Shown: positions 9,452 to 18,554 of the stretch, piece after piece
Layout of the letters: every line of letters begins with the position of its first letter
How positions within the stretch are numbered: position 1 is the stretch's first letter
Source of the DNA: Roseicyclus mahoneyensis
GTDB lineage: Bacteria > Pseudomonadota > Alphaproteobacteria > Rhodobacterales > Rhodobacteraceae
Direction: 5' to 3'
Length of the DNA: 64,000 nt
NCBI RefSeq assembly: GCF_003148775.1
Contig: NZ_QGGW01000001.1
Coordinates: forward strand, 744,001 to 808,000
The notes under the pieces: generated by a model
Database searches by the model: none
What the model saw: the letters and a program-made list of their open reading frames with translations, nothing else
What the model was told of the DNA's origin: nothing
Position numbers and translations under genes: made by a program

Positions 9452-10561
9452 CTAACCGTCCAATCCATCCGACAACACGCCCCGCACCGCCTCCACAGGA
9501 ACATCGGCGGCGACGAAAGCCTGCCCGATCCCGCGGGCAAGGATAAAGCGCAGCTGGCCGTCGACCACCTTCTTGTCCTGTCCCATCAGCGCCACCAGGC
9601 CGTCCACATCCGGCAGATCGCCCGGAATGTCGGACATGTCGCACCTCATCCCCATCTCGGCCAGATGCGCCCTGACCCGGCTCGGCTCCTCCTGTGCGCA
9701 CAGCCCCAGCCGCGCCGACAGATCAAAAGCCAGCGCGCAGCCGATGGCCACGCCTTCGCCATGCAAGAGCCGGTCGGAATAGCCCGTCGCGGCCTCCAGC
9801 GCATGGCCAAAGGTATGGCCCAGATTGAGCAGCGCGCGGTCGCCCTGCTCGGTCTCGTCACGCACCACGATGTCGGCCTTCATCTGCACCGACCGGCGCA
9901 CCGCTTCGGCCCTGAGGCCCGCGTCGCCCGCCGCCAAGGCAGGCCCGTTCAGCTCCAGCCAGTCGAAGAAATCTGCATCCCCCAAAAGCCCGTATTTCGC
10001 CACCTCGCCGTACCCCGCGCGGAAATCGCGGGGCGCAAGCGTGCCCAGAACATCGATATCGGCCAGAACGAGGCTTGGCTGGTGAAAGCTGCCCACAAGG
10101 TTCTTGCCGTGGCTGGTGTTGATCCCCGTCTTGCCGCCGACAGAGCTGTCGACTTGCGCCAGCAGCGAAGTCGGCACCTGCACGAACCGCACGCCGCGCC
10201 GCACAATCGCGCAGGCGAACCCCACCAGATCGCCGATCACGCCACCGCCGAAGGCCAGCACCACATCGCGCCGTTCGACCCGCTCCTCCAGCAGCCATTC
10301 GACCACCCGGATCAGGTGCGGCCAGCTTTTCGTGCCCTCGCCCGGCGGCAGCACCAGCGCTGCGGCTTGCACACCGGCCGCGCGCAACCCTGCCTCCAGC
10401 CCCACCAGATGCAGGCCCGCCACCGTCTCCTCGGTCACGATCCAGACCCGCGACCGCCGCAGCAAGGGCGCGATCTCTTCGCCTGCCCGCGCGATCAGGC
10501 CCGCCCCGATCCGCACGTCATAGGCGCGCTCGCCCAAGGGCACATGCACTGTCACGTTCAT
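9452..10561 (-). CDS. aroB: 3-dehydroquinate synthase
   Basis: A 369-residue NAD- and metal-dependent enzyme for the second step of the shikimate pathway (DAHP to 3-dehydroquinate). Motifs include FGGGVIGDLVGFACAIVRRG, SSVGGKTGIN and the metal-site segment NLGHTFGHALEAATGY. ATG at 10561 overlaps the aroK stop by 4 bp (ATGA), giving translational coupling. The open frame continues further upstream, but that part is only the shadow of aroK. Confidence 0.96.
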   Translation of the reverse strand: MNVTVHVPLGERAYDVRIGAGLIARAGEEIAPLLRRSRVWIVTEETVAGLHLVGLEAGLRAAGVQAAALVLPPGEGTKSWPHLIRVVEWLLEERVERRDVVLAFGGGVIGDLVGFACAIVRRGVRFVQVPTSLLAQVDSSVGGKTGINTSHGKNLVGSFHQPSLVLADIDVLGTLAPRDFRAGYGEVAKYGLLGDADFFDWLELNGPALAAGDAGLRAEAVRRSVQMKADIVVRDETEQGDRALLNLGHTFGHALEAATGYSDRLLHGEGVAIGCALAFDLSARLGLCAQEEPSRVRAHLAEMGMRCDMSDIPGDLPDVDGLVALMGQDKKVVDGQLRFILARGIGQAFVAADVPVEAVRGVLSDGLDG

Positions 10562-11139
10562 CCGCGATATCCCTCCACAGCGCCCACGCGCGCCAGTTCC
10601 GTCATGACATGTTCGGCGGTCTCTTCGATCGACCAATCGGCATGAACCTCGACCGACAGCGGCGCCAGCGCATAGACCGGCGCGCGGTCGGCATAAAGCG
10701 CCGTCAGGGTGGCCTTGGGCGAACGGGTGCGCAGCAGCGGCCGGGTCGTCTTGTGCCGCACCCGCGACCAGAGCAGCTCCAGATCGGCCTTGAGCCAGAC
10801 CACCGCGGCGTTTGCCGTCAAAAGCCCTCGGTTGGCCTCCGCCATCCAGGCCCCGCCCCCCGTCGACAGGACCGACGGCGGCCCTTCGAGCAGCCGGGCG
10901 ATGACGGCGCTTTCCTTTTCCCGAAAGAAGGGCTCGCCGTAACGCTCGAAGATCTCGGCGATGGAGAGCTGGCTGGAATTCACGATCTCGGCATCCGAGT
11001 CGCGCATCTCCACCCCCAGCCGCGTGGCCAGCGCGCGACCCACGGCAGTCTTGCCCGCCCCCATCATCCCCACAAGGACAACGGTGCGGCACAGCGCTTC
11101 GCCCCGGTCTTCACGCGATTGTGGCGTCGTTTCGCCCAT
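10558..11139 (-). CDS. aroK: Shikimate kinase
   Basis: A 193-residue P-loop kinase phosphorylating shikimate with ATP. The Walker A is GMMGAGKTAVG, the shikimate-binding segment is DSDAEI, and the STGGGAW motif is present. ATG at 11139 is preceded by AGAGGAAAG at a distance of about 11 nt. A TTG at 11172 would add 11 residues but would leave that ribosome site inside the coding sequence. It forms a two-gene operon with aroB and is divergent from the 44-residue peptide gene. Confidence 0.93.
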   Translation of the reverse strand: MGETTPQSREDRGEALCRTVVLVGMMGAGKTAVGRALATRLGVEMRDSDAEIVNSSQLSIAEIFERYGEPFFREKESAVIARLLEGPPSVLSTGGGAWMAEANRGLLTANAAVVWLKADLELLWSRVRHKTTRPLLRTRSPKATLTALYADRAPVYALAPLSVEVHADWSIEETAEHVMTELARVGAVEGYRG

Positions 11140-11271
11140 GGCCCCGAAAAAACTTTCCTCTGACTGGCGCAATTTCGCCGGTCATGCCTTATAAGGATTT
11201 CAGAACGGCGGCAAACGCCGATCCGCGCGATCTACGCGTGGAAGGTGATCTGAGGCAAGGAGCGCAAGACC

Positions 11272-11406
11272 ATGGGGCGCATCATTCGCTTTGTGCTGAT
11301 CCTGATCATGCTGGGGGGACTTGGCCTGATCGGTTATTCCTATTCCGGCTATCTCGTCCCCGCGCAGCAGACCGTGACCTTGCCGGTGGAGATCGATGTC
11401 GATTAA
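11272..11406 (+). CDS. 44-residue membrane peptide upstream of the xerD operon
   Basis: A short frame starting ATG at 11272 with the purine-rich GGCAAGGAGCG upstream encodes 44 residues. One hydrophobic helix spans about residues 4-22 (IIRFVLILIMLGGLGLIGY), and a polar tail ends in EIDVD. The start of the next gene lies inside its last codons (11 bp overlap), so the two are probably translated together. I do not recognise a family. It looks like a single-span membrane peptide with the tail on one side. Confidence 0.6.
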   Translation: MGRIIRFVLILIMLGGLGLIGYSYSGYLVPAQQTVTLPVEIDVD

Positions 11407-12934
11407 ACCCGCCGCTGCGGCGCTCGGCCTGTTTGTGATCTGCGCCCCGCCTGTCCTTGCGCAGGCCCAAAACCCCGGCGATCTGTCCGACCTGCCCGAG
11501 ATGACAGCCCCCGAATGGCTGTCTGACACCATCACCCGGCCGCATGCCAATGTCGCCACCTCGGCCCTGCCACCCCAGATCACCGTCATGCCCATCGGCG
11601 CGGTCGAGATCGAGGCGATCGGCCTCTTGCCCCCTGCCATCACCGGCCTGCCGCGCGACCTCTGGGGCAGTTCCGAGACCGAAACGCTCGCCCGCCTGAT
11701 CGGGGCGCAACCGGTGCAGGGGCTGCCCGCGATCCAGAGCTTTACCGAAACCCTCGTGCTGGCCGAACTTGACCCGCCCGTCGATGCCGACCCTGACCGC
11801 GCGGCCTTGTTTCTGGCGCGCCTCGACCTGTTGCTGGCACGCGGCGCGCTTGACCCGGCGCAGGCGTTGATCGAACGCGCAACCCCGCGCAACCCCGAGG
11901 TCTTCCGCCGCTGGTTCGACATTTCGCTTCTATCGGACCACGCCGAACGGGCCTGCACGGCGATGGCCGCCAACCCCGACATCGCCCCCACGCTACCCGC
12001 ACGCATCTTTTGCCTTGCGCGCTCGGGCGACTGGTCGGCCGCCGCGCTCACATTAGGCACCGGCGAGGCGCTGGGACGGATCACCACCGAGGAGGGCGAC
12101 CTGATCGCGCGCTTTCTCGACCCCGAACTGTTCGAGGGCGAGGACCCGCTGCCGCCCGACACGGCCCTGACACCGCTGACCTTTCAGATGCGATCGGCGA
12201 TCGGCGAACGGCCCTCGACCGCCCGCCTGCCCTTGGCCTTCGCCCATGCCGATCTCAGCGATCTGGCCGGCTGGCGCGCGCAACTGGACGCCGCCGAACG
12301 CCTGACGCGCTCGGGCGCGATCGAACCGGCACAGTGGCTGGCGATCTACACCGCGCGCGTCCCCTCGGCCTCGGGCGGGGTCTGGGACCGGGTCGCGGCG
12401 CTGCAACGCTTCGACGCCGCCATCCTTGCTGGCGACACGGCCAGCACCACCGCCCATCTTGCCCCGGCATGGGAGGCGATGGTGGCCGCGGGCCTCGAGG
12501 TCGCTTTTGCCGAGATCTATGCCGATCCCCTGATGCGCCTGCCGCTCACGGGCGAGGCGGGGTTGCTTGCGCGGCGCATCGCGCTGTTGTCCTCGCGCTA
12601 TGAACAGGTGGCGCAGGCGGCGGTGGCGCAAAGCGAGGCGGAACGTTTCGCCTTCGCCATTGCCACCGGCCAGACCGCCGAACTGCCCACGGGCGCGGGC
12701 CTGATGGCCGCCGCCGTGTCAGGGGCCTATGCCGACACCCTGCCGGACCATCGCTATGCCTGGTTTCTCGACAACGACCGTCTGGGCGAGGCGCTGCTGC
12801 GCGCGGCCCTCGTCCTCTCCGACCCGGACCGCGACCCCGATGATGTCACCGACGCACTCACACTCTACCGCACCGTTGGGTTGGAAGATGTGGCACGGCG
12901 CGCGGCGCTGCAACTCGTCTTGCTGGCCGAATGA
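11396..12934 (+). CDS. Large secreted protein of unknown function
   Basis: A 512-residue protein with a Sec signal peptide (IKPAAAALGLFVICAPPVLAQA). The mature part is alanine-rich and helical, without cysteine clusters or enzyme motifs I can name. The repetitive helical look may indicate TPR-like packing, but I cannot define repeats. It is sandwiched between a small membrane peptide (11 bp overlap) and xerD (4 bp ATGA overlap), so the three genes form one transcript. Its role in the cell envelope is not evident. Confidence 0.75.
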   Translation: MSIKPAAAALGLFVICAPPVLAQAQNPGDLSDLPEMTAPEWLSDTITRPHANVATSALPPQITVMPIGAVEIEAIGLLPPAITGLPRDLWGSSETETLARLIGAQPVQGLPAIQSFTETLVLAELDPPVDADPDRAALFLARLDLLLARGALDPAQALIERATPRNPEVFRRWFDISLLSDHAERACTAMAANPDIAPTLPARIFCLARSGDWSAAALTLGTGEALGRITTEEGDLIARFLDPELFEGEDPLPPDTALTPLTFQMRSAIGERPSTARLPLAFAHADLSDLAGWRAQLDAAERLTRSGAIEPAQWLAIYTARVPSASGGVWDRVAALQRFDAAILAGDTASTTAHLAPAWEAMVAAGLEVAFAEIYADPLMRLPLTGEAGLLARRIALLSSRYEQVAQAAVAQSEAERFAFAIATGQTAELPTGAGLMAAAVSGAYADTLPDHRYAWFLDNDRLGEALLRAALVLSDPDRDPDDVTDALTLYRTVGLEDVARRAALQLVLLAE

Positions 12935-13881
12935 CCGCGATGGCCGCCCCGCCAGACGACACCCGCAAGATTGCCGTCTTCCTCGACGCGCAGGCCGCCG
13001 AACAAGGTGCTGCGCGCAACACGCGGCTGGCCTATGGCCGCGACCTGCAAGATGCCCGTGACTGGCTTGCCCGCCAGGGCGGCGACCTCAGCCATGCAGC
13101 GCGGTCCGCGGTCGAGGCCTACCTGACGCATCTCGACGCGCAGGGGCTGGCCCCCGCCACCCGCGCGCGCCGCCTCTCGGCGCTCAAGCAGTTCTACCGC
13201 TTCGCGGTCGACGAAGGCTGGCGCCCAGACAACCCGGCGCTGCAGATCAAGGGGCCGGGCAAGCGCCGGGCCCTGCCCGACACGCTCAGCATGGCCGAGG
13301 TCGACGCACTGCTCATTGCGGCCACGACCCATGGCCGCACCCCCGCCGACCGGCTGCGCAACACCTGCCTGATGCAGGTGCTCTATGCCACGGGCCTGCG
13401 GGTCACCGAACTGGTCTCGCTGCCTGTGGCGGCGGTGCGCGGCAATCCCCAACTTCTTTTGGTGCGCGGCAAGGGCGACAAGGACCGCATGGTCCCGCTC
13501 TCGCCACCCGCGCGCGTGGCGATCACTGACTGGCTCGCGCACCGCGACGCCGAGGAGGATCGCGCGCGTATGGAAACCGGTGCCAGACCCTCGCCCTTCC
13601 TTTTCCCCTCCCGAGCCAGGGAGGGACATCTGACGCGCATCCGCTTTTTCACGCTGATCAAGGAACTGGCTCTGGCCGCCAAGCTCGACCCGGCCAAGAT
13701 CACGCCCCACACGCTCCGCCATGCCTTCGCCACCCACCTGTTGCAAAACGGCGCAGACCTGCGCGCGATCCAGACGCTGCTGGGCCACGCCGACATCGCC
13801 ACCACCGAGATCTACACCCACATCCTCGACGACCGCCTCAAGCGCCTCGTCCTCGAAAACCACCCGTTGGCGACGCGCTGA
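12931..13881 (+). CDS. xerD: Tyrosine recombinase XerD
   Basis: A 316-residue site-specific recombinase that resolves chromosome dimers at dif together with XerC. The N-terminal SAM-like DNA-binding domain (about residues 10-100) is followed by the catalytic domain. The catalytic residues can be seen as Arg in ATGLRVTEL, Lys in RGKGDKDR, HTLRH, LGHADIATT and the nucleophile Tyr in EIYTH. It is XerD rather than a phage integrase because of its length and close similarity in these motifs. It overlaps the upstream secreted-protein gene by 4 bp. Confidence 0.92.
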   Translation: MTAMAAPPDDTRKIAVFLDAQAAEQGAARNTRLAYGRDLQDARDWLARQGGDLSHAARSAVEAYLTHLDAQGLAPATRARRLSALKQFYRFAVDEGWRPDNPALQIKGPGKRRALPDTLSMAEVDALLIAATTHGRTPADRLRNTCLMQVLYATGLRVTELVSLPVAAVRGNPQLLLVRGKGDKDRMVPLSPPARVAITDWLAHRDAEEDRARMETGARPSPFLFPSRAREGHLTRIRFFTLIKELALAAKLDPAKITPHTLRHAFATHLLQNGADLRAIQTLLGHADIATTEIYTHILDDRLKRLVLENHPLATR

Positions 13882-13916
13882 TCCCGCATCAAGGCGCCGC
13901 GCGCGCCCTTCTTCGT

Positions 13917-13967
13917 TTTGCAAATATCCCGGGGCAACGGCCGCAGGCCGTTGGGGGCAGAGCCCCC
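13917..13967. repeat. Extragenic palindromic element after xerD
   Basis: A TTTGCAAATATCCCGGGG core is followed by two perfect short-loop hairpins: an 8 bp stem with a GCA loop at 13935-13953 and a 6 bp GGGGGC/GCCCCC stem with an AGA loop at 13953-13967. The AAATATCCCGGGG plus GGGGGCAGAGCCCCC combination is a form I associate with widespread intergenic repeats in Rhodobacteraceae. It may also end xerD transcription. Confidence 0.55.
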
Positions 13968-14052
13968 CTGCAACATCGACCGTCGGGCGCAAGCACGCCA
14001 TCTTGCAGCAACGCGCGCCACACTCCATAACCAAGCCATGGAACCCTCCACG

Positions 14053-15369
14053 ATGACAGATACCGCGGCCGCACTGGCCGACCCCTCGACATGGATCACG
14101 GCCGCCGTGATCTTTGTGCTGCTCGTCTGCTCGGGCATCTTCTCGGGGTCTGAAACGGCCCTGACGGCAGCTTCGCGCGGCAAGCTGCGCGCGATGGCCG
14201 ATCGCTCCGACGGGGCCGCGAAAGGCGCGCAGCGCGCGCTGGTGCTCAAGGAAGACAGCGAGCGGCTGATCGGCGGCATCTTGCTGGGCAACAACCTGGT
14301 CAACATCCTGGCCACCTCGCTGGCGACGGTGCTCTTCACCGCCATTGTCGGCGAAGGCGGCGTGGCCATCGCCACGCTGGTGATGACCGCGCTTGTCCTG
14401 ATCTTTTCCGAGGTCCTGCCAAAGACCTACGCCATCAACGACCCCGAGCGGACGGCGGCGCGCGCAGCGCGGCCCATCGGGCTGGTCATTGCCGTCATGG
14501 CCCCGGTCGTGGCGATCGTGCGCCTGATCGTGCGTGGCGTGCTGCGCATCTTCGGCGTCAAGATCGACGCCAGCGCCAACATGCTGTCGGTACACGAGGA
14601 AATCATGGGCGCGCTGTCGATCGGCCATTCCGAAGGCACGGTCGAAAAGGAACAGCGCGACCGCCTGCTGGGCGCGCTCGACCTGCATGAGCGCACGGTC
14701 GAGGAAATCATGCTCCACCGCTCCGGCATCGAGATGATCGACGGCGAGGCCGACCCTGAGGTGATCCTGAGCCAGGCGCTGCGATCGCCCCACACCCGTC
14801 TGCCGGTCTTCAAGGGCGAGCCGGAAAACGTCATCGGTCTTGTCCATGCCAAGGACCTTTTGCGCGCCGTCGACCGCCTGACCCGCGGCGAGGATGCACC
14901 GGGCATCTCGGGCTTCAAGATCATGGATGTGGCGGTGAAACCCTATTTCATCCCCGAGACCACCACGCTTGACGACCAGCTGCGCCAGTTCCTGCGCCGT
15001 CACACGCATTTCGCGCTGGTGGTCGATGAATACGGCGCGCTGCGCGGTCTCATCACGCTCGAGGACATCCTCGAGGAAATCGTGGGCGAGATCACCGATG
15101 AATTCGACGTCAAAGAGGCCCCGGAGCTGACACCGGCGCCCGATGGCAACTATCTGATCGACGGGTCAATGACGATCCGCGACTTCAACCGCGCGACCGA
15201 TTTCACCCTGCCCGACGAAGAGGCCAACACGGTCGCGGGCCTTGTCATCCACGAGGCACAGACCATCCCCGTGGTGGGCCAATGCTTCAGCTTCCATGGC
15301 TTCCGGTTCGAGGTCGCCGAACGCGACCGCAACCGGCTGACACGCCTCAAGGTCCGGAAACTGGGCTGA
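14053..15369 (+). CDS. HlyC/CorC-family CBS-domain membrane protein
   Basis: A 438-residue protein with an N-terminal DUF21/CNNM transmembrane domain (about residues 10-190, including GSETALTAASRGKL). A pair of CBS domains follows (RLPVFKGEPENVIGLVHAKDLL and FALVVDEYGALRGLITLEDILEEIVGEI), then a C-terminal CorC_HlyC domain. The family is linked to magnesium or cobalt efflux and homeostasis; hemolysin naming is historical. ATG at 14053 is preceded by GGAA. An in-frame ATG at 14038 adds five residues and cannot be excluded. Confidence 0.9.
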   Translation: MTDTAAALADPSTWITAAVIFVLLVCSGIFSGSETALTAASRGKLRAMADRSDGAAKGAQRALVLKEDSERLIGGILLGNNLVNILATSLATVLFTAIVGEGGVAIATLVMTALVLIFSEVLPKTYAINDPERTAARAARPIGLVIAVMAPVVAIVRLIVRGVLRIFGVKIDASANMLSVHEEIMGALSIGHSEGTVEKEQRDRLLGALDLHERTVEEIMLHRSGIEMIDGEADPEVILSQALRSPHTRLPVFKGEPENVIGLVHAKDLLRAVDRLTRGEDAPGISGFKIMDVAVKPYFIPETTTLDDQLRQFLRRHTHFALVVDEYGALRGLITLEDILEEIVGEITDEFDVKEAPELTPAPDGNYLIDGSMTIRDFNRATDFTLPDEEANTVAGLVIHEAQTIPVVGQCFSFHGFRFEVAERDRNRLTRLKVRKLG

Positions 15370-15465
15370 GCCGGGCGGTTCAAGCGCGCCAGCCGATGTC
15401 GCTTTCTGACATGAACCGGCCGGGGTGCGCGCCTTTGATGCCCGCGAACACAGGCGGAGGCTGAC

Positions 15466-17883
15466 ATGAAAACCACCACACGGGTCTGCATCATCGGGGG
15501 CGGGGTCGTCGGCTGCTCGGCCGCCTATCATCTGACCAAGATGGGATGGTCGGACGTGATGCTGCTTGAGCGCTCGGAACTGACCAGCGGGTCCACATGG
15601 CATGCGGCCGGCGGGTTCCACACGCTCAACGGCGACACCAACATGGCCGCGCTGCAGGGCTACACCATCCGCCTCTACCGCGAGCTAGAGGCGCTGACAG
15701 GCATGTCTTGCGGTCTGCACCATGTCGGCGGCATCACGCTGGCCGACACGCCCGAACGCTTCGACATGCTCAAGGCCGAGCGCGCGAAACACCGCACCAT
15801 GGGCAACGACACCGCGATCATCGGCCCCGAGGAAATCCGCAAGCTCTCGCCCATCACGAACACCGACGGCATCCTCGGCGCGCTTTATGATCCTCTCGAC
15901 GGGCATCTGGACCCTTCCGGCACGACCCACGCCTATGCACGCGCCGCGCGGATGGGCGGGGCAGAGATCGTGCTGCATACCAAGGTGATCGCAACCAATC
16001 CCCGCCCCGACGGCACATGGGACGTTGTGACCGACAAGGGCACCATCCACGCCGAACATGTGGTCAATGCGGCAGGCCTCTGGGCGCGCGAGGTGGCGGC
16101 GATGGCGGGCTGCTACCTGCCGCTGCACCCGATGGAACACCAGTATATCGTGACCGAGGATGTGCCCGAGATCATGGCCATGCTCGATGCAGGGGGCGAG
16201 CATCCGCATGTGATGGACCCCGCCGGCGAAAGCTATCTGAGGCAAGAGGGGCGCGGTCTGTGCATCGGCTTCTATGAGCAACCCTGCCGCCCCTGGGCCG
16301 TCGATGGCACACCATGGGGCTTCGGCCACGAGCTTTTGCCCGATGATTTCGACAAGATCGAGGCCAGCATCGAGTTTGCCTACCGCCGATTCCCCGTGTT
16401 GGAACGCGCGGGCGTGAAATCGGTGATCCACGGCCCCTTCACCTTCGCCCCCGACGGCAACCCTCTGGTGGGCCCGGTGCCGGGGCTGCGCAACTACTGG
16501 TCGGCCTGCGGCGTGATGGCGGGCTTTTCGCAAGGCGGCGGCGTGGGCCTGATGCTGGCGCAATGGATGGTCGAGGGCGAATGCGAGCGCGACGTGATGG
16601 CGATGGATGTCGCCCGTTTCGGGCGCTGGATCGGGCCGGGCTACACGCTGCCCAAGGTGATCGAGAACTACCAGACGCGGTTTTCCGTGGTCTATCCCAA
16701 CGAGGAAAAACCCGCCGCCCGTCCCCATCGCACGACGCCGATGTATGACACGTTCGACGCCATGGGCGCGGTCTGGGGCCAGCAATACGGGCTGGAGGTG
16801 GTCAATTACTTCGCCACCGACGGCGAGGCGCGCTACGAGACGCCGAGTTTTCGACGCTCCAACGCATGGCAGGCCACCGCGCGCGAGGTGCAGGCCGTGC
16901 GCAACTCGGTCGGCATCAACGAGCTGCAGAACTTTGGCAAATACCGCGTGACGGGATCGGATGCGCGGGCCTGGCTCGACCGGGTGATGGCGGGCCGCAT
17001 CCCCGCGCCGGGCCGGTTGTCGCTGACGCCGATGCTGTCGGAAAAAGGCAAGATCATCGGCGATTTCACCGTCTCCTGCCTGTCGGAAACCGAGTTCCAA
17101 CTGACCGCAAGCTATGGTGCGCAAGATTACCATTTGCGCTGGTTCGACAAATGGTTGCAGGGCGATGTTCAGGTCACGAACATCTCGGACAGCCGCAGCG
17201 GGTTCCAGATTGCAGGGCCCCGCGCGCGCGATCTGCTGGCGGCCGTCACCCGTGCCGATGTCGCGCCCGAGGCGTTCCGTTTCATGGACGTGCGTCGCCT
17301 GCCCATCGGCCTGTCGGACGCCATCGTGCAACGCGTGAGCTACACCGGCGATCTGGGCTACGAGATCTACGTCGACGCGATGGAGGTCCGCGCGCTGTGG
17401 CGGCTCTTGTGGGACAAGGGGCAGGAATTCGGGATCAAGCCATTCGGGATGCGCGCGATGATGTCGCTCCGTCTTGACCGGTTCTTCGGCTCGTGGATGC
17501 GGGAATATTCGCCCGATTACACCCCCGCCGAGACCGGCCTCGACCGGTTCATCGCTTGGAAGAAGAACACCGATTTCATCGGGCGCGCGGCCGCCGAGGC
17601 CGAGCGGGCAAGCCCCCCGGCCCGGCGGCTGGCGCAATTCGTCGTCGCGGCGGGCGATGCCGATGTGGTGGCCTACGAGCCGATCTGGCTGGAGGATGCG
17701 GTTGTGGGCTTCTGCACCTCGGGCGGGTATGCGCATGGGTCTGGGAAATCGGTCGCCATGGGCTTTTTGCCTGCCGACCGCATCGCCGAGGGGCTGGCCG
17801 TCGAGATCGAGATCTTGGGCGAGCGGCGACCGGCCCGCGTGGTGACGGCGCCGCTATGGGATGATCCACGGATGCGGGCCTGA
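15466..17883 (+). CDS. Dimethylglycine/sarcosine dehydrogenase-like flavoprotein
   Basis: An 805-residue two-part enzyme. The N-terminal FAD-dependent oxidoreductase domain (residues 1-430) has the dinucleotide site GGGVVG and the TWHAAGG motif, whose histidine carries covalent FAD in dimethylglycine dehydrogenase. The C-terminal half (residues 440-800) is a GcvT-type tetrahydrofolate-binding domain. Family members demethylate N-methylated glycines and pass the methyl carbon to tetrahydrofolate, fitting use of betaine-derived compounds. The exact substrate cannot be told. The MobA-like gene follows with 4 bp spacing. Confidence 0.88.
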   Translation: MKTTTRVCIIGGGVVGCSAAYHLTKMGWSDVMLLERSELTSGSTWHAAGGFHTLNGDTNMAALQGYTIRLYRELEALTGMSCGLHHVGGITLADTPERFDMLKAERAKHRTMGNDTAIIGPEEIRKLSPITNTDGILGALYDPLDGHLDPSGTTHAYARAARMGGAEIVLHTKVIATNPRPDGTWDVVTDKGTIHAEHVVNAAGLWAREVAAMAGCYLPLHPMEHQYIVTEDVPEIMAMLDAGGEHPHVMDPAGESYLRQEGRGLCIGFYEQPCRPWAVDGTPWGFGHELLPDDFDKIEASIEFAYRRFPVLERAGVKSVIHGPFTFAPDGNPLVGPVPGLRNYWSACGVMAGFSQGGGVGLMLAQWMVEGECERDVMAMDVARFGRWIGPGYTLPKVIENYQTRFSVVYPNEEKPAARPHRTTPMYDTFDAMGAVWGQQYGLEVVNYFATDGEARYETPSFRRSNAWQATAREVQAVRNSVGINELQNFGKYRVTGSDARAWLDRVMAGRIPAPGRLSLTPMLSEKGKIIGDFTVSCLSETEFQLTASYGAQDYHLRWFDKWLQGDVQVTNISDSRSGFQIAGPRARDLLAAVTRADVAPEAFRFMDVRRLPIGLSDAIVQRVSYTGDLGYEIYVDAMEVRALWRLLWDKGQEFGIKPFGMRAMMSLRLDRFFGSWMREYSPDYTPAETGLDRFIAWKKNTDFIGRAAAEAERASPPARRLAQFVVAAGDADVVAYEPIWLEDAVVGFCTSGGYAHGSGKSVAMGFLPADRIAEGLAVEIEILGERRPARVVTAPLWDDPRMRA

Positions 17884-17887
17884 GACC

Positions 17888-18475
17888 GTGCCGGCCCCCA
17901 CCATCGTGTTGCTGGCCGCGGGCAGTTCCTCGCGCATGAGGGGCCGCGACAAGCTGATGGAGGATGTGGGCGGCCTGCCATTGATCCGCCTAATGGCCGG
18001 GCGCGCGGTCAAGGCGGGCGCGCCGGTGCGCGTGGTGCTGGGCCCGGTCCAACCCCTGCGCCGCGCAGCGCTGGACGTGCTGGCGGTGGAGATCGTCGAG
18101 GCAGAAGATGCCGATGGCATGGCCGCATCCATCCGCGCGGGCGTGAACGGGCTGTCCGGCCCGGTGCTCTTGGCCTTGGCAGACATGCCCGAGATCACGG
18201 CCAACGATCTATACCTGATGGTCAGCCTTGCCGCGCAATCCCCCAAGGCGATCCTGCGCGCCGCGACCAAGGACGGCACACCCGGTCACCCGGTCCTGTT
18301 TCCGGCCGATCTTCTGCCCGATCTGGCCCGCCTGACCGGTGATACCGGCGCGAAATCCATCCTGACACGCGAGGCTGCGCGCGTGCATCTTCTGCCACTG
18401 GCCGATGACCGGGCGGTGGTCGATCTCGACACGCCCGAAGCCTGGGCGGCCTGGCGCGCGACCCGCCCGGCATGA
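17888..18475 (+). CDS. MobA-like nucleotidyltransferase
   Basis: A 195-residue NTP-transferase-fold protein with the signature LLAAGSSSRMRGRDKL and a downstream ALADMP motif. This family (MobA/MocA-like) attaches nucleotides to the molybdenum cofactor or acts on related substrates; the exact donor is not settled by the sequence. GTG at 17888 gives the usual N-terminus (PAPTIVLLAAG). An upstream ATG at 17861 would overlap the flavoprotein gene by 23 bp. It ends at a strong bidirectional terminator. Confidence 0.82.
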   Translation: MPAPTIVLLAAGSSSRMRGRDKLMEDVGGLPLIRLMAGRAVKAGAPVRVVLGPVQPLRRAALDVLAVEIVEAEDADGMAASIRAGVNGLSGPVLLALADMPEITANDLYLMVSLAAQSPKAILRAATKDGTPGHPVLFPADLLPDLARLTGDTGAKSILTREAARVHLLPLADDRAVVDLDTPEAWAAWRATRPA

Positions 18476-18507
18476 AAAAGGGGCGGCCCTTGCAGGCCGC
18501 CCCTTTT
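18475..18507. terminator. Bidirectional terminator
   Basis: A long perfect stem (AAAAGGGGCGGCC arm, CTTGCA loop, GGCCGCCCCTTTT arm) lies between the convergent MobA-like and RTX genes. A-tracts and T-tracts on both sides make it work in either direction. Confidence 0.9.
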
Positions 18508-18554
18508 CCCTTTTCCTCGCCCGCGCAGGCACCCGGAGACCCGGGCCGCAGGGC

